Shown: positions 8,617 through 16,746, numbered from the stretch's first letter. The stretch: DNA of 64,000 bases from Achromobacter xylosoxidans (GCF_002192695.1 NZ_MTLG01000052.1:186001-250000), one strand, 5' to 3'. The notes: generated by a model not told the origin, from the letters alone. Made by a program: numbers and translations.

Positions 8617-10200
8617 ATGCAGCCGAATTTCCTGCTATTCATCACGGATCAGCAGCGCGCGGACCATCTGGGTAGTTATGGCAACGCCATGCTGCGCACA
8701 CCGGAGCTGGACGCGCTGGCGGGGCAGGGGTGGTCCGCCGACCGCTTCTATGTGGCATCGCCGATTTGCATGCCCAATCGCGCCACCCTGATGACGGGCC
8801 GCATGCCCTCGGTGCATGGGGTGCGCCACAACGGCATTCCGCTGTCGCAGCGCGCCACCACCTTCGTCGACCGCTTGCGCGGCGCGGGCTACGCCACCGC
8901 ATTGATCGGCAAATCGCACTTGCAGAACATGACCGGCAAGCCCGCCGTCTGGCCGCCGGCTGGCGACGGCGCGCAGGGCGAGGCCTGGACCGCCGAGCCC
9001 GGCAACTACGATCAGGAATGGGGCCCGCTGTGGCGCACGGATCCTCGACATGACCTGGATACGCCGTTCTATGGCTTCGAGCGCGTGGCGCTGGCGGTGG
9101 ATCACGGCGACCAGGTCTGGGGCCATTACGAGCGCTGGCTGGCCCGCGAACATCCCGAGGTGCGGCGCCTGTGGGGGCCCGAGCATGCCCTGCCGGCGCC
9201 CGGCTATGTGCTGACGGAGCATCATCAGGCCTGGCGCACCCGCGTGCCGGAAGAATGCTCCACCACCGCCTACATCGGCGACCAGACCATCGCGCAGTTG
9301 CGTGACAACGCGGCCAGCGGCAAGCCTTTCTTCATCCAGTGCTCGTTCCCCGATCCGCACCATCCTTTCACGCCTCACGGCAAGTACTGGGACATGTACC
9401 GCCCGGAAGACGTGACGCTGCCGGAGTCGTTCCACGCCGGCGCCGCGCCGGGCCGCCAGCCGCCGCCTCACGTAGCCTGGATGCACCAGCAGCGCGACCA
9501 GGGCAAGGCCGTCAAGCACACACCCGCCATCTTCGCCTGCACCGAGCGCGAGGCGCGCGAGGCCATCGCCCTGAACTACGGCTCCATCAGCCACATCGAC
9601 GCCACCATCGGCCGCGTCATGCAGGCGCTGCGCGAGACCGGATTGGACGACAACACCGTCGTCATCTTCACCAGCGATCACGGCGACTATTTCGGCGATC
9701 ACCAACTGTTGCTCAAGGGGCCGATCCATTACCAGAGCCTGATCCGCACGCCCTTTATCTGGCGCGATCCGCAGGCAGCGCCCGCCGCCCCGCGCAGCCA
9801 GGCGCTGTGCTCCACCGCCGACATCGCCGCCACCGTCCTGGCGCGCGCCGGCCTGCCTGCCTACAACGGCATGCAGGGCGCATCGCTGCTGCCGCTCATG
9901 TCGGGCGAGGCCGGGCGCGTGCGCGACGCGGTGCTGATCGAGGAAGAGGGCCAGCGCACCATGTTCGGTTTTCCCGGCCGCACCCGCATGCGCACCTTGC
10001 AGACGCCGCGCCACCGGCTCAGCGTCTATGCCGATGCCGCCTGGGGCGAACTCTACGATCTGCATGAAGATCCCCACGAGCTGCGCAACCTGTGGGATGA
10101 CCCCGCCGCCAGCGCGCTGCGTGCCGACTTGCTGCTGGAGTTGTCGCGCGACATGATCCGCCACGCCGAAACCAGTCCGCATCCGTCCGCCATCGCCTGA
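8617..10200 (+). CDS. Type I sulfatase / alkaline-phosphatase superfamily hydrolase
   Basis: 527-aa cytoplasmic-type enzyme without signal peptide. Metal and catalytic signature: N-terminal NFLLFITDQQRADHLGSYG (Asp metal ligands); the formylglycine motif SPICMPNRATLMTG with Cys51 in C-x-P-x-R; later FTSDHGDYFGDHQLLLKGP, which carries the Asp-His metal ligands and Lys. The family hydrolyses sulfate esters, sometimes phosphonate monoesters; the substrate is not predictable here. The cysteine needs conversion to formylglycine by a maturase not present in the window. It has a GAGGAG ribosome site and heads a two-gene operon with the Bug receptor. Confidence 0.88.
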   Translation: MQPNFLLFITDQQRADHLGSYGNAMLRTPELDALAGQGWSADRFYVASPICMPNRATLMTGRMPSVHGVRHNGIPLSQRATTFVDRLRGAGYATALIGKSHLQNMTGKPAVWPPAGDGAQGEAWTAEPGNYDQEWGPLWRTDPRHDLDTPFYGFERVALAVDHGDQVWGHYERWLAREHPEVRRLWGPEHALPAPGYVLTEHHQAWRTRVPEECSTTAYIGDQTIAQLRDNAASGKPFFIQCSFPDPHHPFTPHGKYWDMYRPEDVTLPESFHAGAAPGRQPPPHVAWMHQQRDQGKAVKHTPAIFACTEREAREAIALNYGSISHIDATIGRVMQALRETGLDDNTVVIFTSDHGDYFGDHQLLLKGPIHYQSLIRTPFIWRDPQAAPAAPRSQALCSTADIAATVLARAGLPAYNGMQGASLLPLMSGEAGRVRDAVLIEEEGQRTMFGFPGRTRMRTLQTPRHRLSVYADAAWGELYDLHEDPHELRNLWDDPAASALRADLLLELSRDMIRHAETSPHPSAIA

Positions 10201-10214
10201 TAACCCGCTGAGGC

Positions 10215-10232
10215 GCCGGCCAGCAGGCCGGC
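10215..10232 (+). repeat. GC stem-loop between sulfatase and Bug genes
   Basis: GCCGGCC, four bases (AGCA), GGCCGGC: a perfect 7-bp GC stem within the 49-bp gap between the two genes. There is no T-run, so read-through is likely. It may tune relative expression or stabilise the upstream mRNA. Confidence 0.6.
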
Positions 10233-10249
10233 CCATCCAGGAGCCAAGC

Positions 10250-11218
10250 ATGATCAAGTCCTTGCTGTTCTGTACGGCGCTGCTCGCGGCCGGAACCTCG
10301 GTTGCCATGGCGTCCGACTACCCCTCGCGTCCTGTCCGCCTCATCGTCAACTTTCCGCCGGCGGGGCCCCTGGACCTCGAAGCCCGCGCCATCGCGCAGC
10401 ATGCGGGCAAGCTCCTGGGCCAGACCATCGTCGTCGAGAACCGCTCCGGCGCGTCCGGCAACATCGGCGCGCAATCCGTGGCCCAGGCCGCGCCTGACGG
10501 CTATACGCTGCTGATGACGCTGGATACGCTGATGACCGTCAATCCCTATATCTTCAAGGGGCTGGACAAGGACGTCACCCAGCGGCTGGAACCGCTGAGC
10601 CTGGCCGGGTCCTTCGGGCTGGCGCTGGCGGTGCGCCCCGAGCTGGGCATCAACACGCTGGACGAGTTCCTGCGCTACGCCAAGGCCAATCGCATCACCT
10701 ACGCCTCGGCGGGCTACGGCAGTCCTGGAAACCTGGCCTTCGAAAAACTCCGCCTTGCGGCCGGCATGGAGGTCGCGCACGTTCCGTATCGAGGCAATGC
10801 TCCAGCCGTAAACGCCTTGCTCGGCGACCAGATACAGGCCGCCTTTCTCGCCACGCCCGGCGTCCTGCCGCATGTGCGGGCGGGCAAGCTGAAGGCCTTG
10901 GCGGTGTCGGGCAAGGAACGCGACGCCGACCTGCCTGAAGTCCCCACCGCGGCGCAATCCGGCGTGGCCGGCCTGAAAAACTACGACGTATCGTTCGCAT
11001 TCCTGGTGATGGCGCCCAAGGGCACGCCCAAGGAGATCGCGCAGGTCTGGGAAGACACGCTCGCCAAGGTCTACGCCATGCCGGAGTTCCAGCAGAGCAT
11101 GGCCGTGCTGGGCATGCGCGGTCCGTTCGCGGGCAAGGCCCAGGCGCAGGAATGGGTGAGCAGGGAGGCCAAAGGCTGGAAGGAGGTGATCGAGAAGGCG
11201 GGAATACGCGGGGAGTAG
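10250..11218 (+). CDS. Bug/TctC-family periplasmic solute receptor
   Basis: 322 aa, signal peptide cleaved near AMA-SD, then the hallmark opening of the family: YPSRPVRLIVNFPPAGPLDLEARAIA, IVVENRSGASGNIGAQSV, APDGYTLLMTLDT. Bug proteins bind carboxylates and similar small molecules in the periplasm for tripartite tricarboxylate transport or for sensing. No TctA/TctB membrane partner is nearby, which is usual for the many orphan Bugs of Bordetella and Achromobacter. Position behind the sulfatase suggests it captures the sulfated substrate or its desulfated product. Confidence 0.9.
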   Translation: MIKSLLFCTALLAAGTSVAMASDYPSRPVRLIVNFPPAGPLDLEARAIAQHAGKLLGQTIVVENRSGASGNIGAQSVAQAAPDGYTLLMTLDTLMTVNPYIFKGLDKDVTQRLEPLSLAGSFGLALAVRPELGINTLDEFLRYAKANRITYASAGYGSPGNLAFEKLRLAAGMEVAHVPYRGNAPAVNALLGDQIQAAFLATPGVLPHVRAGKLKALAVSGKERDADLPEVPTAAQSGVAGLKNYDVSFAFLVMAPKGTPKEIAQVWEDTLAKVYAMPEFQQSMAVLGMRGPFAGKAQAQEWVSREAKGWKEVIEKAGIRGE

Positions 11219-11260
11219 TGCTGTAACACACCGGTCGGCAGGCTCTGCTAGACTGGTTCC

Positions 11261-11430
11261 ACTCTTTGGGGAGTAGCCTCCCTGCGGCCAGTTCCGCGGG
11301 GGCTTGCGTCAACATTCTTGGCTTCCTCGGCCATGGCGCAGGCGGCATCCATGCTTGGCGAGACCACGGATTTTTCGCGCGACGCTGGGCGGCGCGGAAG
11401 ATCCGTGCCGTTTCCGCCCAGCAGGATCCT
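11261..11430 (+). ncRNA. yybP-ykoY manganese riboswitch
   Basis: The leader of mntP contains the family's conserved blocks in order: TTTGGGGAGTAGC (11266-11278), GTCAACAT (11328-11335) and the closing GCTTGGCGAGACC (11353-11365). This is the Mn2+-binding aptamer that turns on Mn exporters. Downstream, CACGGAT (11365-11371) can pair with ATCCGTG (11401-11407), or alternatively CTGGGCGG (11385-11392) with CCGCCCAG (11414-11421), which ends just before the AGGA ribosome site. This gives a plausible expression platform acting on translation. The aptamer is seen directly; the switching model is inferred. Confidence 0.92.
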
Positions 11431-11437
11431 TCTTCAA

Positions 11438-12010
11438 ATGAATGCCATCGCCATCATCGTTCTCGCGTTCGCCATGTCCACGGACGCCTTCGCCGCGGCC
11501 GTCAGCAAGGGCGCCGCGCTCCACAAACCCCGATTTCCGGAAGCCCTGCGCACAGGGCTGATCTTCGGCGTGATAGAAGCCATCACGCCAGTGATAGGCT
11601 GGGCGCTGGGCTCCGTCGCCGCCAAGTACGTGGTCGCCTGGGACCATTGGATCGCGTTCGCGATGCTCTGTACCCTGGGCTTGCTGATGGTGCGCAACGG
11701 CCTCAAGGATGAAGACGAGGATGCCGCGCCCGTCACGCGCCATTCCTTCTGGCTTCTGGCCGCAACAGGCTTGGCCACCAGTATCGATGCCATGGCGGTC
11801 GGCGTGGGTCTGGCGTTCGTGGACGTGAACATCGTGGTGGCAGCCATCGCCATCGGCCTGGCAACCACCTTGATGGTGACCCTGGGCGTGATGCTCGGAC
11901 GGGTGCTGGGCAGCGTTGCCGGCAAGCGGGCCGAGATCCTGGGCGGGATCGCGCTGATGGGGATAGGCGCGGCGATCCTTTATGAACATCTCAGCGCCGC
12001 GGCCCCCTGA
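11438..12010 (+). CDS. mntP: MntP manganese efflux pump
   Basis: 190 aa, six membrane helices, with the duplicated MntP signatures [16 protein letters not shown] near the N-terminus and [17 protein letters not shown] in the second half; the Asp residues in these motifs are needed for Mn2+ export. The usual length is about 185-190 aa. The open frame extends upstream to 11318, but that part is the riboswitch; ATG 11438 with AGGA at 11423 is the right start. Expression should rise with manganese through the leader RNA. Confidence 0.95.
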   Translation: MNAIAIIVLAFAMSTDAFAAAVSKGAALHKPRFPEALRTGLIFGVIEAITPVIGWALGSVAAKYVVAWDHWIAFAMLCTLGLLMVRNGLKDEDEDAAPVTRHSFWLLAATGLATSIDAMAVGVGLAFVDVNIVVAAIAIGLATTLMVTLGVMLGRVLGSVAGKRAEILGGIALMGIGAAILYEHLSAAAP

Positions 12011-12087
12011 AGCAAGGGAGGCTTGCCGCAACCGGGCGAGGGCCGCGGCGCGGCGTGGCGGCGCAGCTCAGGCGATGTCGTTCAGGT

Positions 12088-12792
12088 TCAGCCTTCAGGA
12101 GCGTCGGCGCGGCAGAACGTGATTTGAAAACTGCCCGGGAGTTCGAACGCCACATGGTGCCGTACCTGCGGTTCTATCAGCACTTGCTGTCCGGCCGTCA
12201 GCACCACTTCGGTGTGCGGCGGATCATCCAGCGTGTAGCGCAGCACGCCGGCGTGCACCTTCAACAAGCCCCAGGTTCCGGCCTTGGTCGTATGCGCCGC
12301 GAGCAAACCGGCCGGCAGATTGTCGGGCGTGAACACCGGACTGTCACGGTAGGGCCGCACGCCTTCAGGCAGCGAGTCGGGCAGGCGCGGCAGACTTTGG
12401 CGCTGCTGCCACACGCTCCACAGCTTGGCGGCGATGCGTTCGGCCATGGCGTCGGCCTGGGCCTGCAAGGCTGGCTGGCCCAGGCCGGCGGTGACGCCAT
12501 GGAACAGGGCCAGCCAGCGCTGGAACAGCGGCCAGGAAAGATCCGGGATGCGCGCATGCGCGGGAATCGGTGCGCCCTTGAAGCGGCGCGTGCCCAATAG
12601 CAGCGCCGACCAGAAGTCGCACAGCAGGTCCAGGTGGTGGTCCCAGTCCGCCACGCGTGAGTTGAATATCGGGCCCAGCGTTTCATCCTGGCGCACTTGC
12701 GCATAGAAGCGGTGCACCAGTTGCCGGATGTCTGCTTCGGTGATCGGGGGAGCCGCCGAGGCAGGCGCAAGGGGAGAGGCGGATTCGGACAT
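12088..12792 (-). CDS. Group III truncated haemoglobin fused to DUF1971 (TehB-like) domain
   Basis: 234 aa. Residues ~15-130 form a truncated globin (ITEADIRQLVHRFYAQVRQDETLGPIF with the B9-B10 Phe-Tyr pair, DLLCDFWSALLLGT, Trp in FQRWLALF). Residues ~140-230 are a cupin-like DUF1971 domain as in the N-terminus of TehB (LPEGVRPYRDSPVFTPDNLPAGLL, TWGLLKVHAGVLRY, PQVRHHVAFE). The family suggests binding of O2/NO and a redox or detoxification role; the DUF1971 ligand is unknown. Start 12792 puts the globin directly at the N-terminus and leaves room for the dyad at 12848-12861; the open frame itself continues to 12882. Confidence 0.85.
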   Translation of the reverse strand: MSESASPLAPASAAPPITEADIRQLVHRFYAQVRQDETLGPIFNSRVADWDHHLDLLCDFWSALLLGTRRFKGAPIPAHARIPDLSWPLFQRWLALFHGVTAGLGQPALQAQADAMAERIAAKLWSVWQQRQSLPRLPDSLPEGVRPYRDSPVFTPDNLPAGLLAAHTTKAGTWGLLKVHAGVLRYTLDDPPHTEVVLTAGQQVLIEPQVRHHVAFELPGSFQITFCRADAPEG

Positions 12793-12847
12793 GGGAGCAG
12801 GAGAGGGGATCTGCCTGCATTGTCCGGCGCTGACCGGCGTTGCTCCG

Positions 12848-12861
12848 ATGACAAAAGTCAT
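12848..12861. promoter_or_regulatory. FNR/DNR-like dyad ATGAC-N4-GTCAT
   Basis: A perfect 5-4-5 inverted repeat sharing the TGA-N6-TCA core and spacing of FNR-type boxes. It is centred 62 bases upstream of the globin start, leaving about 21 nt of leader if the site is at -41.5. The neighbouring Crp/Fnr protein keeps the E-x-x-S-R recognition pattern of FNR. Confidence 0.5.
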
Positions 12862-12918
12862 TGGCGCCCAGAGCTGGATCATTCCTGGCCAGCGCGTGGC
12901 GTGGGTACGGCCTCACTG

Positions 12919-13638
12919 TCAGAAAGGCCGCTTCGCCGTTGTCGCCAGTCTGGCCAGATGCGCCGGATCGTGCACCACCCATTGGCAACGCTTGCCGCTG
13001 ATGTAGCCCTGTGTCTGCCAGTCGTTGAGCAGGCGGCTCAAGGTTTCCGCGCGGATGCCCAGGTGAGCGGCAAGCTGGCGCTGGTTCAGCGGCAGCGTCA
13101 GCGCCGCGCCCTGGCGTTCATGCAGGCCCATGAGGTAATTGGCCAGCCGCTCGGGCGCCGAGCTGGAAGTCATCCAGTCCACTTTGTTGACCTGGTCGTA
13201 CAGGCTTTTGCTTAGCGCGGCCAGCAGCTTGAGCGCCAGCTCCGGGCAGCGGCGGCAAGCATCGTGCAACTGGCGGCGGCACAGGCGCCAGCCCTGCAGC
13301 ACGCTGCGGGCGCGAGCCTGCATGGGGTAGCGGCCGTGGGGCATGAACATGGCTGCCTCTGCCATCAATTGGCCCGGTTCGAACACGCGGAACACGCGTT
13401 CATCGCCGTTATAGCTGTAGCGCATGACCTCGGCCTGGCCGCTTTCTATCAGCACGTAGCTGGAGGCCTCGTCGCCTTCGCCGAACAGGATCTGCCCTGC
13501 TTCGGCCCGCAGCGGGCTGGCGCCGCGCAGCAGGTCGGCCGCGACTTCCTGGGCCATGCCCGGCGGCAAGCCTTGCAGTAGCGGATGCCTTGCCAGCAGG
13601 GCGGCCACGGCCGCGCCGGCCAGATTGATATTTGTCAT
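12919..13638 (-). CDS. Crp/Fnr family transcription regulator
   Basis: 239 aa: N-terminal cyclic-nucleotide-type beta-roll (AEAGQILFGEGDEASSYVLIESGQAEVMRYSYNG), dimer helix, and C-terminal winged HTH (LPLNQRQLAAHLGIRAETLSRLLNDWQTQG). It has no N-terminal cysteine cluster, so it is not an Fe-S FNR; it is more like the DNR/NnrR heme/NO sensors, though this is not proven. It lies between the truncated globin (same direction) and the ABC importer (divergent), and could control both. Confidence 0.88.
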   Translation of the reverse strand: MTNINLAGAAVAALLARHPLLQGLPPGMAQEVAADLLRGASPLRAEAGQILFGEGDEASSYVLIESGQAEVMRYSYNGDERVFRVFEPGQLMAEAAMFMPHGRYPMQARARSVLQGWRLCRRQLHDACRRCPELALKLLAALSKSLYDQVNKVDWMTSSSAPERLANYLMGLHERQGAALTLPLNQRQLAAHLGIRAETLSRLLNDWQTQGYISGKRCQWVVHDPAHLARLATTAKRPF

Positions 13639-13674
13639 TCTGGGTCTTTCAGTGTGAATGGGAGAATCTTAAAC

Positions 13675-13693
13675 GATAACAATTCTTATTTGA
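13675..13693 (+). promoter_or_regulatory. Fur-box-like site upstream of ABC importer
   Basis: A 19-mer starting GATAACAA and ending TTATTTGA matches about 11 of 19 positions of the Fur consensus by eye. It lies only 6 bases before the first gene of the ABC-CopD-TonB receptor locus and 37 bases from the divergent Crp/Fnr start. This supports iron-repressed expression of an uptake system. Confidence 0.5.
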
Positions 13694-13699
13694 AATTCA

Positions 13700-14704
13700 A
13701 TGAATGACTTGCACATGCGCCGCCGCTTCTGCGCGGCGGCCTTGGGAGCGGCGCTGCTGCCCGCGGCGGGAGTCCTGCGCGCGGCAGCGCCGGATCGCCG
13801 CGCCCGCCTGACGCTGGGGGGCCCTGGCGCCGTGGTCAGCTATCCACTGATGCACATGGCGGCCACCGGCGCGCTGGCGGATCACGCCGAACAGTTGCAT
13901 TTCCGCCTGTGGCAGACCCCGGACCAATTGCGCACCCTGCTGGTGAACGGGGAGCTGGACTTCAGCGCCGCTCCCTGCACGCTGCCGGCCTTGCTACACA
14001 ACCGCGGCATGCCTGTGCGCCTGTTGAATATCTCCGTATGGGGCATCCTGTGGCTGGTCAGCCGCGATCCGGCGGTGCGGACTTTCGACGATCTGGCAGG
14101 ACGTGAACTGGTGGTGCCGTTTCAGCGCGATCTGCCCGCCGTGTTGCTGGACACCCTGCTGGAAGCGCATGCCGCGCGGGGCTTGGCGCCAGTCGCCTTG
14201 CGCCGTACCCGCGACGGACAGGACGCCATCGCGCTGATGCTCAATGGCCAGGCTGGGCAGGCGCTACTGGTCGAGCCCATGGCCTCGCTGCTGTTGTGGC
14301 GGGCTGAACAGACCGAAGGGGCGCCGGCGTTGCATCGCGGCCAAAGCCTGGAGCAGGCCTGGAGCGCTGCCTTTCCCGCGCAACCCACGCTGCCGCAGGC
14401 GGGTGTCATGGCCGCAGCGGGCGTGGCGGGCGACGCGGCGCTGTGCCGCGCCGTGGATCAGGCCTACACCGCCTCCGCGCGCTGGTGCGCCGATCATCCC
14501 GCCGACTGCGCCGCGCTGGTGCGCGAGCATCTGCCGCATCTGCCCTTGGCGGCCATCGAGACCGCCATTCGCGGCACCCGCCTGCAAAGCCGCAGCGCCC
14601 GCGACGCGCGTCCCGAACTGGAGGCGCTGTACCGCCTGCTGGCCGGCCGCTTTCCGCAAGCCATCGGCGGCGCCTTGCCGCCCGCCGGGTTTTACGGACC
14701 ATGA
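13700..14704 (+). CDS. NitT/TauT-like ABC substrate-binding protein
   Basis: 334 aa with a twin-arginine-like signal (MRRRFCAAALGAALLPAAG), cleaved near RAAAP. The mature part has the fold marks of the NMT1/SsuA-like type-2 binding proteins (LLVNGELDFSAAPCTLPALLHNRG, TFDDLAGRELVVPF). It is the first gene of an ABC operon, overlapping the permease by four bases (ATGA). A Tat-type signal suggests folding, perhaps with a cofactor, before export. The ligand is unknown; the downstream TonB receptor argues for something too large or too scarce for porins. Confidence 0.8.
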   Translation: MNDLHMRRRFCAAALGAALLPAAGVLRAAAPDRRARLTLGGPGAVVSYPLMHMAATGALADHAEQLHFRLWQTPDQLRTLLVNGELDFSAAPCTLPALLHNRGMPVRLLNISVWGILWLVSRDPAVRTFDDLAGRELVVPFQRDLPAVLLDTLLEAHAARGLAPVALRRTRDGQDAIALMLNGQAGQALLVEPMASLLLWRAEQTEGAPALHRGQSLEQAWSAAFPAQPTLPQAGVMAAAGVAGDAALCRAVDQAYTASARWCADHPADCAALVREHLPHLPLAAIETAIRGTRLQSRSARDARPELEALYRLLAGRFPQAIGGALPPAGFYGP

Positions 14705-15510
14705 GGGCCGGCCCGATGAGCACGCGCTCCAAAGGCCCCGTCCTGGGCACGCCGGCACGCACCTCGCGCGCCTGGAGCGCAGCCGGCGTGCTGCTGCTCC
14801 TGCTGGCCTGGCATGTGGCTGCGCGTCAGCTCGGTCCGTTGCTCATGGCCACGCCATGGGAAGCGCTGCGCGCGATCGGTCCGCTGGTGCGCAGCCCGCA
14901 ATTCTTCGCCAACGCGGGCGTCAGCCTGATGCGCATCGGCGCAGGAGTGCTGGCAGGCGCTTCTATCGGCTTCGCGCTGGGCGTGCTGGCCGGACACAGC
15001 GCGCGCCTGCGCGGCTTGATCGAACCGCTGCGCTGGTTGCTGATGGCCATGCCGCCGGTGGTCGTCGTGGTGCTGGCCATGCTGTGGTTCGGCTTGGGCT
15101 CACCCATGGTGATCTTCATCACGACGCTGATGATGGCGCCCGGCATGTACGTCAACACGGTCAAGGGCATGCTGCATGTGGACCGCAAACTGATCGAGAT
15201 GACCCATGTCTACCGCTGCGGTCCCTGGCTGCGCCTGCGCCATCTCTATCTGCCGGCGCTCAGCGCGCCGCTGCTGGCGGCCCTGTTGATCGCCGCCTGC
15301 GGCGGCGTGCGGCTGGTGGTGATGGCCGAAGTGCTGGGCGCGGAGAATGGCGTGGGTTACGCGCTGGCCAATGCCCGCAGCACGTTCGACACCGCCGAAC
15401 TGTTCGCCTGGGTCCTGCTGATCCTGGGCCTGGTGGCCTTGCTGGAGTTCGCCTTCCTGCAACCCTTGCAGCGCCGGCTGGGCCGGTGGATGGAGCCCAG
15501 TCATGCTTGA
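14701..15510 (+). CDS. ABC transporter permease (NitT/TauT type)
   Basis: 269 aa, about six membrane helices, with the binding-protein-dependent permease loop near residue 170 (MTHVYRCGPWLRLRHLYLPALSAPLLAALL), which contacts the ATPase. Its family imports nitrate, taurine, sulfonates, pyrimidines and similar solutes. It is translationally coupled on both sides: ATGA overlap with the binding protein and an 8-base overlap with the ATPase. Confidence 0.88.
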   Translation: MRAGPMSTRSKGPVLGTPARTSRAWSAAGVLLLLLAWHVAARQLGPLLMATPWEALRAIGPLVRSPQFFANAGVSLMRIGAGVLAGASIGFALGVLAGHSARLRGLIEPLRWLLMAMPPVVVVVLAMLWFGLGSPMVIFITTLMMAPGMYVNTVKGMLHVDRKLIEMTHVYRCGPWLRLRHLYLPALSAPLLAALLIAACGGVRLVVMAEVLGAENGVGYALANARSTFDTAELFAWVLLILGLVALLEFAFLQPLQRRLGRWMEPSHA

Positions 15511-16222
15511 GATGCAATCCCTGTCGCTGCGCTACGGTGCGCAGACCGTGTTGCAGGACGTGAACCTGCGCCTGCGCCCCGGCGAACGGCTGGGGCTGAT
15601 CGGCCCCAGTGGCGCAGGCAAGAGCAGTCTGTTGCGCCTGGCCGCCGGCTTGGCCCGCCCCAGCGGCGGCGCGCTGCGCAACGGTTTCAGGCATCCCGTG
15701 CTGATGTTCCAGGAACCGCGGTTGCTGCCATGGCGCCACGCGCTGGACAACGTTGCCTTGCCGCTGCGCGCGGCCGGAAAAACGCCCGCAGAGGCTCGCG
15801 CCATGGCCGCGCAATGGCTGGGCCGCGTGGGGCTGGACGCCGCCATGCAGTCCTGGCCGGGCGAGCTCTCCGGCGGCATGGCGCAGCGCGTCGCGCTGGC
15901 CCGCGCCCTGGCGCTGGCGCCCGACCTGCTGATGCTGGACGAGCCCTTCAGCGCGCTGGACCCGGCCTTGCGCGGCCAGCTCGCCGCCTGCTGCGGCGAG
16001 GAACTGGCGCGCAGCGGCGCGGCCTTGCTGTGCATCAGCCACGACCCTGCGGAACTGCTGGGGCTGGTCGACCGCTGCGTCATGGTGCAGCGGGGGCGCG
16101 TCACGCCCATCGCATTGGAGGGGCCGGCGGAGTGTTCCGGCAACGGCCCGCCGGGCGGCATACCCAAGGCCGACGTGGAGCGCCTGCGCGAGCTGCTGCT
16201 GGCGGCTGGCGGACAGCTCTAA
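15503..16222 (+). CDS. ABC transporter ATP-binding protein
   Basis: 239 aa with all nucleotide-binding motifs: Walker A GPSGAGKSS, Q-loop MFQEPRLLPW, signature LSGGMAQRVALARAL, Walker B LLMLDEPFSALD and switch His in CISHDPAE. It energises the preceding permease. Its stop is followed by an 80-base gap containing a triple 17-bp repeat before the CopD-like gene. Confidence 0.93.
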   Translation: MLEMQSLSLRYGAQTVLQDVNLRLRPGERLGLIGPSGAGKSSLLRLAAGLARPSGGALRNGFRHPVLMFQEPRLLPWRHALDNVALPLRAAGKTPAEARAMAAQWLGRVGLDAAMQSWPGELSGGMAQRVALARALALAPDLLMLDEPFSALDPALRGQLAACCGEELARSGAALLCISHDPAELLGLVDRCVMVQRGRVTPIALEGPAECSGNGPPGGIPKADVERLRELLLAAGGQL

Positions 16223-16224
16223 GG

Positions 16225-16274
16225 CATGCGAGCCACTCGAACATGCGAGCCACTCGAACATGCGAGCCACTCGA
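16225..16274. repeat. Three tandem copies of a 17-bp unit
   Basis: CATGCGAGCCACTCGA repeats at 16225, 16242 and 16259, separated by one A, with identical sequence in all three. Each unit contains CGAG-CCA-CTCG, able to form a tiny hairpin. It lies between the ABC ATPase stop and the CopD-like start. Possible roles: regulatory iteron, mRNA structure, or slippage-prone spacer. It is too short and too tight for a CRISPR. Confidence 0.85.
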
Positions 16275-16302
16275 TTTCCTGTTTTCCGATAACGGAATTT
16301 TC

Positions 16303-16746
16303 ATGAATACCTATCCCTTCCTGCTCGTCCTGCACCTGTACGCTGCCTTCGTCTTCGTCGGCACCGTGACCTTCGAGGTGCTGTTCCTGGAGCCCGTGCA
16401 AAAGCGCCTGCCCGCCGATGTGCGCCGCGCGCTGGGCGGCCAGCTCGGCCCGCGCGTGCGCGCCGTGGTGCCCTGGGCGGTGGCCGTGCTGTACCTAGCT
16501 GGCCTGGGCATGGCCTGGCAGTACCGCGGCGCGCTTGCCAGCCCGGGCAGTTCATCCTTCGGCCTGCTGCTGTCGATCAAGATCGCGCTCGCCGCCAGCG
16601 TGCTGGTGCACGTAGTCACGGCCATGACGCTGGCGCGGCGCCAGCGCCTGCACAGCGCGCTGCGCAGGCGCGTGCACATCAGCGTCTTCTGTCACATGGT
16701 CGGCATCGTCTTGCTGGCCAAAGCCATGTTCCATCTGTCCTGGTAA
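16303..16746 (+). CDS. CopD-like small membrane protein, second copy
   Basis: 147 aa, four membrane helices, nearly the same sequence as the copy at 6539 (both begin MNTYP, share FVGTVTFEVLFLEPV, GLxxAWQYRGALA and the final AMFH). The conserved histidines are kept. It sits 34 bases before a TonB receptor and after an ABC importer, so it belongs to this uptake locus. A longer open frame starts upstream but overlaps the ATPase; ATG 16303 aligns exactly with the paralogue's start. Confidence 0.8.
   Translation: MNTYPFLLVLHLYAAFVFVGTVTFEVLFLEPVQKRLPADVRRALGGQLGPRVRAVVPWAVAVLYLAGLGMAWQYRGALASPGSSSFGLLLSIKIALAASVLVHVVTAMTLARRQRLHSALRRRVHISVFCHMVGIVLLAKAMFHLSW

Noticed and set aside
8635-10308. 557-codon open frame on the minus strand
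   Set aside because: Exactly antisense to the sulfatase and the start of the Bug gene; the translation is rich in Gly/Arg/Ala with no motif. It arises from high third-position GC.
16225-16274. Possible CRISPR array
   Set aside because: The repeats are 16 bases with a single-base spacer, so there are no spacers and no cas genes.
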